Below are positions 17,468 to 26,178 of a stretch of DNA of 64,000 bases, piece by piece; position 1 is the first letter of the stretch, and each line of letters begins with the position of its first letter. The notes under the pieces are model-generated. The model saw only the letters and a program-made list of their open reading frames with translations. It made no database searches and had not been told where the DNA came from. A program made the position numbers and the translations under genes. Source of the DNA: Rhodocyclaceae bacterium (lineage in GTDB: Bacteria > Pseudomonadota > Gammaproteobacteria > Burkholderiales > Rhodocyclaceae); the NCBI GenBank assembly GCA_008080565.1, contig VIKE01000005.1, positions 1 to 64,000 on the forward strand, in the 5' to 3' direction.

Positions 17468-18414
17468 ACGTAATTGACCGGCAAGTCCCCGGGCCTTGGC
17501 TGAGTTCCCAGCTTTCTGGTTGGACAGTGCCGCCTCACCAAGTAGCCTAATCCTCTCCTCAGTGCCTTCTGCAGTACTGGCAGCGCATTGGGCGATTCCA
17601 ACTGAAGTTTTTCCAGTCGTGACAGGTCACCTCCATTGGCAAAAATAATCCGGAAGTACTCGCCTTTTGCAATCCATGCTCGGCGACTCTGATCACTGTG
17701 TCCCGCTTCTGATGCAAGAAACGCTGTATTAATACACTTCTCAGCCTCTGCATTTTTTGTGGCAATGCAATGGAATAGGGCAAAGTCGTAGTCTTTCTTC
17801 GCCCAGTCCACCGTGGGTGTTATCCACTTATTTTCGTTGTCATTTTGGGGTTCAACATCTTGAGCGGTCTGCGATGTTTCCTCCATGGCGGCAGTGTGGA
17901 CCGTAGTCGGCCCTTGGCATAGATTGGCAAGCATCCCCAGTAGAGAGTCAAACGACTTCTCCGGAGCCTCTCGAGATAGCCGGATGTACTCGAGATTGCC
18001 TTGTAGCGCGCCTGGGCGTCGAAGGCCATCTTCGACCAAGAGGATGACATGCATACGTCTGCCGACTGCCAAGCCTATTTCCTGAATGATCCAATCGGAC
18101 GTCTTCCATTCAAGACGCGTTTCATCTACGGTGGCTCGGTTGCGACTAAACCAGCATCGCTGTAAATCGATATTGGGAACGACTCGTTCGTTACGAGTGC
18201 ATATTCCAATAAAGAGGTTCCTATCCTCAAAAAGGGCCAGCACTTTTGCGTCAATAGTGGTCGGTTCGGGGGGTTTAGCATGATCCCAACTGAATTTAGG
18301 ATTTAAGGAAGCAATGCCGTCGAGATAAGCAAGGATGCCCGAAACAAGCTGAGAATCCTCAGCAGCAAAACTATGTCCAACGAATGCTCGCACCTTATCC
18401 ACGCGTATCTCCAT
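17464..18414 (-). CDS. TIR-like domain protein, N-terminal half of a frameshifted TIR-TPR gene
   Basis: The frame encodes 316 residues, of which about 1-268 look genuine. The start (MEIRVDKVRAFVGHSF) gives a TIR/nucleotide-like beta-alpha fold. The segment TSDWIIQEIGLAVG (around residues 105-118) matches the S-x-W-x3-E motif whose glutamate (here E112) is catalytic in NAD-cleaving TIR domains. After a five-A run at 17608-17612 the frame turns into an arginine-rich tail unlike the rest, while the -1 frame continues into TPR sequence. Bacterial TIR proteins with sensor repeats are often NADase effectors of phage defence. The motif is visible; the activity is inference. Confidence 0.6.
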   Translation of the reverse strand: MEIRVDKVRAFVGHSFAAEDSQLVSGILAYLDGIASLNPKFSWDHAKPPEPTTIDAKVLALFEDRNLFIGICTRNERVVPNIDLQRCWFSRNRATVDETRLEWKTSDWIIQEIGLAVGRRMHVILLVEDGLRRPGALQGNLEYIRLSREAPEKSFDSLLGMLANLCQGPTTVHTAAMEETSQTAQDVEPQNDNENKWITPTVDWAKKDYDFALFHCIATKNAEAEKCINTAFLASEAGHSDQSRRAWIAKGEYFRIIFANGGDLSRLEKLQLESPNALPVLQKALRRGLGYLVRRHCPTRKLGTQPRPGDLPVNYV

Positions 18415-18677
18415 CCAAGAGGTGTTGGAATTATGCCGCAGTAATGTGGCGGTAGTTCACAGCCAGAGTCTGGCTTTTGGGTAGTATTGCGACAAGGGAC
18501 CGTTTCGAAATACAGCTTCCGGCCGTGTTGACCACCAATGCCGAGGCATGCTGATCGCCAGCGATGTTTCATGCCGATGCTAACGGATTGACAGGGCTGC
18601 GCAGAATGTCAGCAATCGCGACAGTAAAGCTACGTCTGCTTATGGCCGCAGGCGGAAACCCAGCCGCTATTCCGCGC

Positions 18678-19862
18678 TTACTTTGACAAGCTCCGCATCG
18701 CCCGCTCAAGGCCGTCGATGGTCAGCGGAAACATGCGTTTGCCGAGCAGTTGTTCGATCATCTGGATCGATGGCGTGTAGGTCCAGTGCGCCTCCGGTAG
18801 CGGGTTGAGCCAGGCGGCGTGGGGCCAGGTGGCGAGCAGGCGTTCGAGCCAGACGGCGCCGGCTTCTTCGTTCCAGTGTTCGACACTGCCGCCGGGGCGG
18901 GCGATTTCGTAGGGGCTCATGCTGGCGTCGCCGACGAAGACCAGCTTGTAGTCGGGGCCGTAGGTGTGGATGACGTCCCAGGTCGATAGTTTTTCGCCAT
19001 GGCGGCGGCGATTGTCCTTCCACACGCCTTCATAGACGCAGTTGTGGAAGTAGAAGTGTTCGAGATGCTTGAACTCGGCGCGGGCGGCGGAGAACAGTTC
19101 TTCGCAGGCCTGGATGTGGTCGTCCATCGAGCCGCCGATGTCGAGAAAGAGCAGGACCTTGACGGCGTTGTGGCGTTCCGGCCGGAGGTGCAGGTCGAGC
19201 CAGCCGCCGTTGCGGGCGGTGCCGGCGATGGTGCCGTCGAGGTCGAGTTCGGTTGCTGCCCCCTTGCGGGCAAAGCGGCGCAGGCGACGCAGCGCTACCT
19301 GCAGCGCCACCTTGATATTGCGGATGCCGAGATCGACCGAGTCGTCGAGGTTGCGAAACTCGCGCTGGTCCCAGACCTTGATGGCTGTGCGATTGCCGAC
19401 CGATTCGCCGCCAATGCGCACGCCTTCCGGGTTGTAGCCACCGTGGCCGTAGGGCGAGGTGCCGGCTGTGCCGATCCACTTGCTGCCGCCGGAATGGCGT
19501 TCTTTCTGCTCGGCCAGTCGTTCTTTCAGTTGCTCGAATATCTTTTCGTAGCTCAGTTTCTGCAGCTTGAGGCGGTCGGCTTCCGACAGATGGCGGCGGG
19601 CCGCCATTTCGAGCCATTCCTCCGGCACTTCCGGCGCGAAGCCGGGCAGGGCTTCGATGCCGCGAAAGTACTCGCCGAAGGCGCGGTCGAAACGGTCGTA
19701 AAGTGCTTCGTCCTTGACCAGGATGGCGCGCGAGAGGAGGTAGAAATCGTCAAGGCTGCCGCTGACCAGCCGGGCTTCCAGTGCTTCGAGCAAGGCCAGC
19801 AGTTCGTTGGTGGACACCGGCAGCTGGCGGGATTTCAGGTGCAGGAAAAAATCGACGAGCAT
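18678..19862 (-). CDS. VWA domain-containing CoxE-like protein
   Basis: The 394-residue protein has an N-terminal helical region typical of CoxE/YehP-like proteins (MLVDFFLHLKSRQLPVSTNE), a basic middle part and a C-terminal von Willebrand A domain. The MIDAS metal motif is LLFLDIGGSMDDH, a DxGxSM variant with glycine in the third position, and the second metal loop is FVGDASMSP. VWA proteins of this class work with a MoxR ATPase as metal-insertion or complex-remodelling chaperones. Its start directly abuts the MoxR gene stop. No target enzyme such as a CO dehydrogenase is nearby, so the client is unknown. Confidence 0.85.
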   Translation of the reverse strand: MLVDFFLHLKSRQLPVSTNELLALLEALEARLVSGSLDDFYLLSRAILVKDEALYDRFDRAFGEYFRGIEALPGFAPEVPEEWLEMAARRHLSEADRLKLQKLSYEKIFEQLKERLAEQKERHSGGSKWIGTAGTSPYGHGGYNPEGVRIGGESVGNRTAIKVWDQREFRNLDDSVDLGIRNIKVALQVALRRLRRFARKGAATELDLDGTIAGTARNGGWLDLHLRPERHNAVKVLLFLDIGGSMDDHIQACEELFSAARAEFKHLEHFYFHNCVYEGVWKDNRRRHGEKLSTWDVIHTYGPDYKLVFVGDASMSPYEIARPGGSVEHWNEEAGAVWLERLLATWPHAAWLNPLPEAHWTYTPSIQMIEQLLGKRMFPLTIDGLERAMRSLSK

Positions 19863-20708
19863 TTACGGCTGCTTGCGGCGCGCCATCAAAGCCAGGCGTT
19901 CGAAGAGATGGACGTCCTGTTCGTTCTTGAGCAGGGCGCCGTGCAGCGGCGGGATGGCGTCCTTCGCTTCCTTGGCGCGCAGGGCTTCGGGCGGCATGTC
20001 TTCGGCCAGCAGCAGTTTGAGCCAATCGATCAGTTCGCTGGTCGAGGGCTTTTTCTTGAGGCCGGGGACGTCGCGCAGGTCGAAGAAGACTTCCAGCGCT
20101 TCCTTGAGCAATTCATGCTTGAGCACCGGGAAATGGACGGCGACGATGCGCTGCATGGTCTCCTTGTCCGGAAACTTGATGTAGTGGAAGAAGCAGCGGC
20201 GCAGGAAGGCGTCGGGCAGTTCCTTTTCGTTGTTGGAGGTGATGATGATCAGCGGCCGGTGTTTGGCCTTGATCGTGCGGTGCAGCTCGTAGCAATGGAA
20301 TTCCATGCGGTCGAGTTCGCGCAGCAGGTCGTTGGGGAATTCGATGTCGGCTTTGTCTATCTCGTCGATCAGGACGACCGACGGCTCGTCGCATTCGAAG
20401 GCCTGCCACAGCACGCCATGCACGATGTAGTGGCTGATGTCTTCGACACGCGGGTCGCCCAGTTGCGAGTCGCGCAGGCGGGAAACGGCGTCGTATTCGT
20501 AGAGGCCCTGCTGCGCCTTGGTCGTCGATTTGATGTGCCACTGGAACAGCGGCATGTTCAGGGCGCGGGCCACTTCCTCGGCGAGCAGCGTCTTGCCGGT
20601 GCCCGGCTCGCCCTTGATGAGCAGCGGGCGTTGCAGGGCGATGGCGGCGTTGACCGCCAATGTCAGGTCGCGTGTGGCGACGTAGGTATCGGTGCCTTGG
20701 AATTTCAT
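19863..20708 (-). CDS. MoxR-family AAA+ ATPase
   Basis: The 281-residue ATPase has Walker A LIKGEPGTGKTLLAEE, Walker B SVVLIDEIDKAD, sensor 1 LIIITSNNEKELPDAF and an arginine-finger region FLRRCFFHYIKFP, the standard MoxR pattern. It lies immediately upstream of the CoxE-like VWA gene with no gap, and the pair forms a two-gene operon. MoxR ATPases remodel or activate partner enzymes using the VWA protein as adaptor. A dispersed repeat lies about 90 bp upstream of its start. Confidence 0.88.
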   Translation of the reverse strand: MKFQGTDTYVATRDLTLAVNAAIALQRPLLIKGEPGTGKTLLAEEVARALNMPLFQWHIKSTTKAQQGLYEYDAVSRLRDSQLGDPRVEDISHYIVHGVLWQAFECDEPSVVLIDEIDKADIEFPNDLLRELDRMEFHCYELHRTIKAKHRPLIIITSNNEKELPDAFLRRCFFHYIKFPDKETMQRIVAVHFPVLKHELLKEALEVFFDLRDVPGLKKKPSTSELIDWLKLLLAEDMPPEALRAKEAKDAIPPLHGALLKNEQDVHLFERLALMARRKQP

Positions 20709-20796
20709 GTCGATTGGGGGGCTGACAGGTGTGATGAACGAATAAATTGTACGGGCAAACCGTTGCCGTACCGCGTAAATCGGCGATGGCCCAGGA

Positions 20797-20834
20797 TTCC
20801 ACGGTCAACCGGAAAAAATGGCCAAAATTGAAAT
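20797..20834 (-). repeat. Dispersed 36-bp intergenic motif, copy 1
   Basis: On the minus strand this reads TTTCAATTTTGGCC, then a T-rich tract, then TTTCCGGTTGACCGTGG. The same order and spacing recurs at 35533, 42369 and 44177, and a partial copy at 50752. The core contains CGGT-TG-ACCG, a small dyad, and the left part contains TTGGCCA/ATTTTGGCC palindromic sequence. It lies upstream of the MoxR gene and is not coding. Confidence 0.7.
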
Positions 20835-20989
20835 TCTCGCGACGTCCGTCGGACGCTTTGCGGTTCGGCGAAAAGCCGCTTCTTATCCCCATTCGGGTCG
20901 GACAAGGCTGTGGATAAGCTCGGGACAAGTTGCCCAAGTCCATGAGCGGCAACGCATTTAAAGCGGTGCCTAAAAAATGGGCAAAAACC

Positions 20990-23900
20990 TCAGCTTTGCT
21001 TGTTCAGCGGGCGTTTCCGGCGTTTTGGGGCGAGCATCCGGGTTTCGACCAGTTCGGCCGGCAAGGGTTTGGAGAATAGATAGCCTTGCAGGTAATCGCA
21101 TTCGAGGCGAGCCAGCGTTTGGTGCTGCGCCTCGGTTTCCACGCCTTCGGCGACGACCTTCATGCGCAGGCTGTGGGCCAGGGCCAGGATGCCGGTCACA
21201 ATGGCCACGGCGTCTTCGTCGTGAGGAATGTCCTGGACGAAGGAGCGGTCGATTTTCAGGGTATTGGCGGGCAGGTGCTTGAGATAGGAGAGCGAGGAAT
21301 AGCCGGTGCCAAAGTCGTCGATGGACAGACTTATCCCGAGTTTGCGCAGTTCGCGCAGCAGACCGATGCTTTCGGCGGCGCGGGCCATCAGCACGCTTTC
21401 GGTGATTTCGAGGACCAGCGACGAAGCGGGCAGGCCGCTTTCGTCGAGAGCGCTCAGGATGATGGCGTGCAGGTCGGGTTGTTCGAGTTGCTTGGCCGAG
21501 AGGTTGACGGCAACGTGCAGGTTGGCCATGCCGTTATCCTGCCAGGCCTTGGTTTGCCGGCAGGCGCTGCGCAGGACGAATTCGCCAAGTGGCAGGATAA
21601 GGCCGGTTTCTTCGGCAATGGGAATGAAATCGGCGGGCGAGACGATGCCTTGTTCCGGGTGCATCCAGCGGACGAGGGCTTCGAGGCCGGAAATTTCGCC
21701 AGTGACGGTATCGACCACGGGCTGATAGAAAACGGAAAACTCCTCGCGCTCGAGAGCGTGGCGAAGATCGTTTTCAATTTTCAAACGATCAGAGACGGCG
21801 GATTCCATGGTCGCTTCGTAATAGCAGAAACCACTGCCGCTATGCTTGGCGCGATACATCGCGGTGTCGGCATGGCGGAGCAAGCGGCTGAGGTCGGGGC
21901 CATCCTGCGGATAGAGTGAAATGCCGACACTGGTCGTGACGACGATTTCCCGACCATCGATGACTATGGGGGCCGAGACGGTTCGGCAGATATTCTGGGC
22001 AACGCTCGCGGCGATTGATGGGTGGGGGATCTCGTCGAGAAGTACGGTGAATTCGTCACCACCCAGGCGCGCGACGCAATCGTCGGTCCGGACGCAGCCT
22101 TTGAGGCGTTGGGCCATGGCGGCCAGCAACTTGTCGCCGACTTCGTGGCCCAGTGTGTCGTTGACGAACTTGAAACGGTCCAGATCGAGAAATAGCACGG
22201 CCAGCATGCTGTCGCGCGTTGTCGCGCGTTCGATGGCCTGGGCCAGTTGTTCCATGAACAACTGGCGGTTGGGCAGCCCGGTCAGTGTGTCGTTGTAGGC
22301 GAGGTGATGAACATGACGTTCGGCCCGGGTCGCCTCGATGACCCGGCGGACCCGTTGATTGACGACCGACAGGTGGATGGGCTTGGGGATGAAATCACTG
22401 GCCCCGACTTCGAAGGCGTGTTCGATGGACTGGCGATCTTCGAGCGCCGTGATCATGAGGATGGGGATGTCTTTCCAGCGCGAATGGCTTTTCAGGATGG
22501 CGCAGGCGGCAAAGCCATCCATGATGGGCATCAGGGCATCCATCAGGATGACATCGGCCACGTTGCTCTCCAGCCAGTTCAGCGCCTCGCTGCCATCGCC
22601 GGCTTCCTCGACATGGAAGCCGCTCAGGTGCAAGGCGTGGCGCAGCGCGGCGCGGGTGCTGCGGTCGTCGTCGACGACCAGTACGATGGGGGCATTCTCG
22701 GACAATTGGAGCAGTTTGCCCGGCAATGTGCCAACTTCGTTGCGCAAGACCGGCTCAATGACCGCAAACTCGGTCCGCAGGCGAAGCAAGAGTTCGCTGG
22801 CTTCGCCCAGGGCGCCAGCCTCGGCGCGCAATTCCAACTCCCGGGCAACACTGGCGATGGTGACGGCGCCAAGATTGCTGGCGGCACCTTTGATGACATG
22901 CGATACCTGTCGAATCGTCTCAGTGTCACCCGCGGCGATGGCCATTTCGAGCTTTTGCAGATAGGGGGGCAGATCTTCAAGAAAAGGTTGAATTGCTTCG
23001 CCGGTAGCGGCGCCGAGAATTTCCCGCAAACGCGCGAGCACCGTCATGTCGAGCGGTGAATTGTTGATGTGCTCGGTGGCGGGGGCTGTCCGGGCAAGAG
23101 GGTCGCTATGCCAGTTCAGCCATTTTTCCAGGCAGGCCGACAGTGCTTCGAGCGTCAACGGCTTGGGCAGATGGCCATCCATGCCTGCCGCCATGCAGTG
23201 CTCAATGTCGTTCGCCAGGGTGTTCGCAGTCATGGCAATGATAGGCGTACGGGACATGCTGCCGGCTTCGTGGCGGCGGATACTTTCAGTGGCTTCAAAG
23301 CCATCCATGTCCGGCATCGAGCAATCCATCAGGATCAAGTCCCAATTTCCCTCCCGCCACTGGTTAATCGCTTCGATACCGTTTTTGGCAACGCTGCTCG
23401 AACACCCCAGCAAGCGCAACATTCCGGCGGCAACCAACTGGTTGGTCGCATTGTCTTCGGCGATCAGGATTCGTCCGGTACGCGGAAGTTTGGGCATGTC
23501 CGCATGGCGGATATCGGCAATCGGCACGCCGACGGTGTATGGGCAGGTGAACCAGAACAGGCTCCCTTGGCCGGGCGGGCTGTCTACGCCGATTTCTCCG
23601 CCAAGCAGTTGGACAATCTGCTTGCTGATGGATAAACCCAGCCCACTGCCGCCATAGCGGCGGGTTGTTGAAGTGTCGGCCTGGGTAAAGGAGTCGAAAA
23701 TGTCCGACTGCAGGTGTCCGGGGATGCCAATGCCTGTATCTCGCACGCCGAAGCGCAGGGAAAGAGTGTCATCCAGGCATTCGAGCGTGAGTCTGACCGA
23801 GCCCGTTTCGGTAAATTTGACAGCATTGCCGAGAAAGTTGATCAGGACCTGACGAATGCGTGCCGGGTCGCCATTGATCACGGGCGGCACGCCCTGAGCG

Positions 23901-25021
23901 ATGCTGGCAGAGATCTTGAGATTCTTGCTCGCGGCCGGGGCGTAAAACATGTTCATCACGCCATCGATCAGCGGCTGGAGGGCGAAGTCGCAGGCGTCGA
24001 TCTCCATTCGCCCGGCTTCCAACCGCGAAAAATCGAGAATGTTGTTGATCAGTTCGAGCAGGTATTGCGACGAGTCCCAGGCTAGGCTGAGCAGTTTTTC
24101 CTGTTCAAGGTTTAACTGGCCAACCTTGAGCATGTCGAGCGTACCGATGACCCCGTTCAAGGGAGTCCTGATTTCGTGGCTCACCGTGGCAGCGAAATCG
24201 GCTTTCAGCTTGGCAAAGCGCAAGGCGCTGTCGCGTGCTGTTCGCAGTTCCTGTTCCCGTTGTTCGAGTGCGTCCATCATGCTGTTGAATGCCAGGGCCA
24301 TTTCGGCCAGGTCGCGAGGGCCCGTTATGTCGGCGCGCAGGCCGCTTTCGCCCTTGGTCGCGCGGGCCATGGTTTTTGACAGGTTGGCCAGCGGCTTGAT
24401 CATGCGTCGTCCGAGCAGGCGAATCGCCAGGACAAACAAAATAGCGAAGGTGAGACCCGCAGCAAAATTGACGACAAATACTTCGTTGACGAGTGCTTGA
24501 AGTGTGGCCTTGCTCTGATCGACGATGACGAAACCAAGCAGGATGTCTTTACGTTCTGTGGTTTCGAACTGTGAGTCAGGTCCGGAAATCGACCAGACTG
24601 GTGCAACGAAACGCCAACCTGACGCGTTTTCGGCTTCAAGATACGACGTGCGAACGTCGTTGGGCAGGTTGTGATTCAAATTGCCGACAATCACTTTGCC
24701 GTGTTCGAGCAGGGTTCTTCCGTCGGTGTGGCGGATTTCAACCCGTGTAATGTCGGGAAATGCAGAGGCCGCTTCGAGTGCTTCCGAAACATTTTCGGCT
24801 GAGCCGAAGGCCAGTGCCAGCCTGCTCTGCGTCGCGAGGGTCTGGGTGATGCGAAGGCCGTCGTCGAGCTTGCTGGCGTGCAACTGCCGGCTACCCTGCC
24901 AGGAGGTGGCCAGCGCGGCAAGCAGCGAGATGCTCAGTACGCCAACCGAGAACAGGACAGCCAGCTGTTGGCTGAAGGTGGCGTGTTTGAACCCACGGAG
25001 TTGCCGCGAGAGCCAGCCCAT
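20990..25021 (-). CDS. Hybrid sensor kinase with HPt, two receivers, GGDEF and EAL domains
   Basis: The 1343-residue inner-membrane protein has TM1 at about 17-42, a periplasmic sensor region to about 180, TM2 at about 181-203 and HAMP to about 258. HisKA follows with H282 (SHEIRTPLNG), then HATPase with DTGIGIP and GGSGLGLSI. Receiver 1 has D566, HPt has H708 (SHVIKG), receiver 2 has D828, GGDEF is at 987-991 with an RxxD inhibitory site five residues before it, and EAL begins near 1114. It could phosphorelay from ligand sensing to c-di-GMP synthesis or breakdown. Its start lies 4 bp after the binding-protein gene, so it probably receives input from that protein. Confidence 0.92.
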   Translation of the reverse strand: MGWLSRQLRGFKHATFSQQLAVLFSVGVLSISLLAALATSWQGSRQLHASKLDDGLRITQTLATQSRLALAFGSAENVSEALEAASAFPDITRVEIRHTDGRTLLEHGKVIVGNLNHNLPNDVRTSYLEAENASGWRFVAPVWSISGPDSQFETTERKDILLGFVIVDQSKATLQALVNEVFVVNFAAGLTFAILFVLAIRLLGRRMIKPLANLSKTMARATKGESGLRADITGPRDLAEMALAFNSMMDALEQREQELRTARDSALRFAKLKADFAATVSHEIRTPLNGVIGTLDMLKVGQLNLEQEKLLSLAWDSSQYLLELINNILDFSRLEAGRMEIDACDFALQPLIDGVMNMFYAPAASKNLKISASIAQGVPPVINGDPARIRQVLINFLGNAVKFTETGSVRLTLECLDDTLSLRFGVRDTGIGIPGHLQSDIFDSFTQADTSTTRRYGGSGLGLSISKQIVQLLGGEIGVDSPPGQGSLFWFTCPYTVGVPIADIRHADMPKLPRTGRILIAEDNATNQLVAAGMLRLLGCSSSVAKNGIEAINQWREGNWDLILMDCSMPDMDGFEATESIRRHEAGSMSRTPIIAMTANTLANDIEHCMAAGMDGHLPKPLTLEALSACLEKWLNWHSDPLARTAPATEHINNSPLDMTVLARLREILGAATGEAIQPFLEDLPPYLQKLEMAIAAGDTETIRQVSHVIKGAASNLGAVTIASVARELELRAEAGALGEASELLLRLRTEFAVIEPVLRNEVGTLPGKLLQLSENAPIVLVVDDDRSTRAALRHALHLSGFHVEEAGDGSEALNWLESNVADVILMDALMPIMDGFAACAILKSHSRWKDIPILMITALEDRQSIEHAFEVGASDFIPKPIHLSVVNQRVRRVIEATRAERHVHHLAYNDTLTGLPNRQLFMEQLAQAIERATTRDSMLAVLFLDLDRFKFVNDTLGHEVGDKLLAAMAQRLKGCVRTDDCVARLGGDEFTVLLDEIPHPSIAASVAQNICRTVSAPIVIDGREIVVTTSVGISLYPQDGPDLSRLLRHADTAMYRAKHSGSGFCYYEATMESAVSDRLKIENDLRHALEREEFSVFYQPVVDTVTGEISGLEALVRWMHPEQGIVSPADFIPIAEETGLILPLGEFVLRSACRQTKAWQDNGMANLHVAVNLSAKQLEQPDLHAIILSALDESGLPASSLVLEITESVLMARAAESIGLLRELRKLGISLSIDDFGTGYSSLSYLKHLPANTLKIDRSFVQDIPHDEDAVAIVTGILALAHSLRMKVVAEGVETEAQHQTLARLECDYLQGYLFSKPLPAELVETRMLAPKRRKRPLNKQS

Positions 25022-25025
25022 CGCG

Positions 25026-26171
25026 CTATTGCTCCGGGAACAGCAGGTCGAAGCCCTTCTGCTGGGCTGGTGACGCCGTTAAGCCGAGATGGCTTGCCGT
25101 ACGCGTATTGAATGCCATCAGGACTTCTCGCAAGGGAAGCACACCGCGTACGGTAGTGTTGCCGTTGGCCATGCTGATCGCTGACGAAGCGAGGTTGCGA
25201 CCGAGTTCGAAATTATTCGGGTAAAGCGCAAACAGGGCGCCTCGCTTGACGTGCGAAACATTACTCGAAAATACGGGAATGCTCTTGTTCCAGGATTCCT
25301 GCAAGACGTGGGGCATGACCAGCGATTCGTCGACCGTGGCGCTGTCCTGCGGTAACCAGAGCGCATCACGCTTGGCATCGACCGTGGCGAAAATGCTCTG
25401 GTAGATGGTCAGCGCGCTCTTCAGGTCGCTGGCTTCCTGAGCAACCAGTTCGATCCCTTGAGTCCGTGCTGCCTCTTTCGCCAACTTGATCAACCAGCCA
25501 TTCTGGCGCGGTTCATAGACGACGAAAATTCGTTGTGTCTTCGGTGAAAGCATTTTCAGCCGGGCAAACAGCAGCGCCGGATCCGGCGCCAGACTCAGTA
25601 TGGCGTTGCGGCGCTGTTCGGATTCCGGAACCGAGACCACACCACCGGCCACGATGCTGATTTCCTTGTCGAGGGTGCTGGCCGCACGCAGGCCGTTGCG
25701 CCCCAGGGCGATGACGACACGAATATCCTGGCGTTTCAGTTCCTCGGCAATGGACTGGGTGTTGAAGCTGTTACCCACGGCGTAACTGGCGACCTTGGCC
25801 TGGGAGGTTTCCTCGATCCCCTCAATGATCTTCGAGAAGATGCTGCGGTACGGTTCGCCGATATCCGGGTAAAACACGGCTATCGGGCCAATGTTGCCGC
25901 CAGCTGCGGCGAGTCGCAACACGCTGTTGCGCTGGCTGCCTGCCAACAGCATCTGGCTGAGCTGGGGACCGTTGATGTCTTTGAGGGAAAGGAGAATGAC
26001 TTCAACGTCGGGCGTATTTTCTATGCCGCCCAGGAGGCTGGATAAATTGCCGGGATTGAAATCGTCAGCCTCTGCATAAATGACTGCGATGCGCGTCGGC
26101 TCCGCGTGGAGTTGAAAAGCGCTGGCAACCAATGCACAAACCAGCAGGAAGCGGACGAAGCGCAATGTCAT
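25026..26171 (-). CDS. Periplasmic ABC-type substrate-binding protein (ABC_sub_bind family)
   Basis: The 381-residue protein has a signal peptide (MTLRFVRFLLVCALVASAF, cut after LHA) and a two-lobed binding-protein fold of the PF04392 type, with IAVIYAEADDF at the start and the hinge region VKRGALFALYPNNFELGRNL. No permease or ATPase lies nearby; instead it sits between a TonB-dependent receptor (7 bp upstream) and a hybrid kinase (4 bp downstream). I infer that it works as a ligand sensor for the kinase rather than in transport. The family is well supported and the ligand is unknown. Confidence 0.8.
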   Translation of the reverse strand: MTLRFVRFLLVCALVASAFQLHAEPTRIAVIYAEADDFNPGNLSSLLGGIENTPDVEVILLSLKDINGPQLSQMLLAGSQRNSVLRLAAAGGNIGPIAVFYPDIGEPYRSIFSKIIEGIEETSQAKVASYAVGNSFNTQSIAEELKRQDIRVVIALGRNGLRAASTLDKEISIVAGGVVSVPESEQRRNAILSLAPDPALLFARLKMLSPKTQRIFVVYEPRQNGWLIKLAKEAARTQGIELVAQEASDLKSALTIYQSIFATVDAKRDALWLPQDSATVDESLVMPHVLQESWNKSIPVFSSNVSHVKRGALFALYPNNFELGRNLASSAISMANGNTTVRGVLPLREVLMAFNTRTASHLGLTASPAQQKGFDLLFPEQ

Positions 26172-26178
26172 GCGGATA

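Noticed and set aside
17605..17613. Programmed -1 ribosomal frameshift in the TIR-TPR gene
   Set aside because: The site (G GAA AAA C) does not fit the X XXY YYZ slippery rule and I see no clear stimulating hairpin; a simple indel is likelier.
18999..20831. 610-codon open frame antisense to the MoxR/CoxE genes
   Set aside because: Its composition (valine/phenylalanine/histidine-rich) is that of a reverse-strand shadow of a GC-rich gene; the minus-strand genes have clear family motifs.
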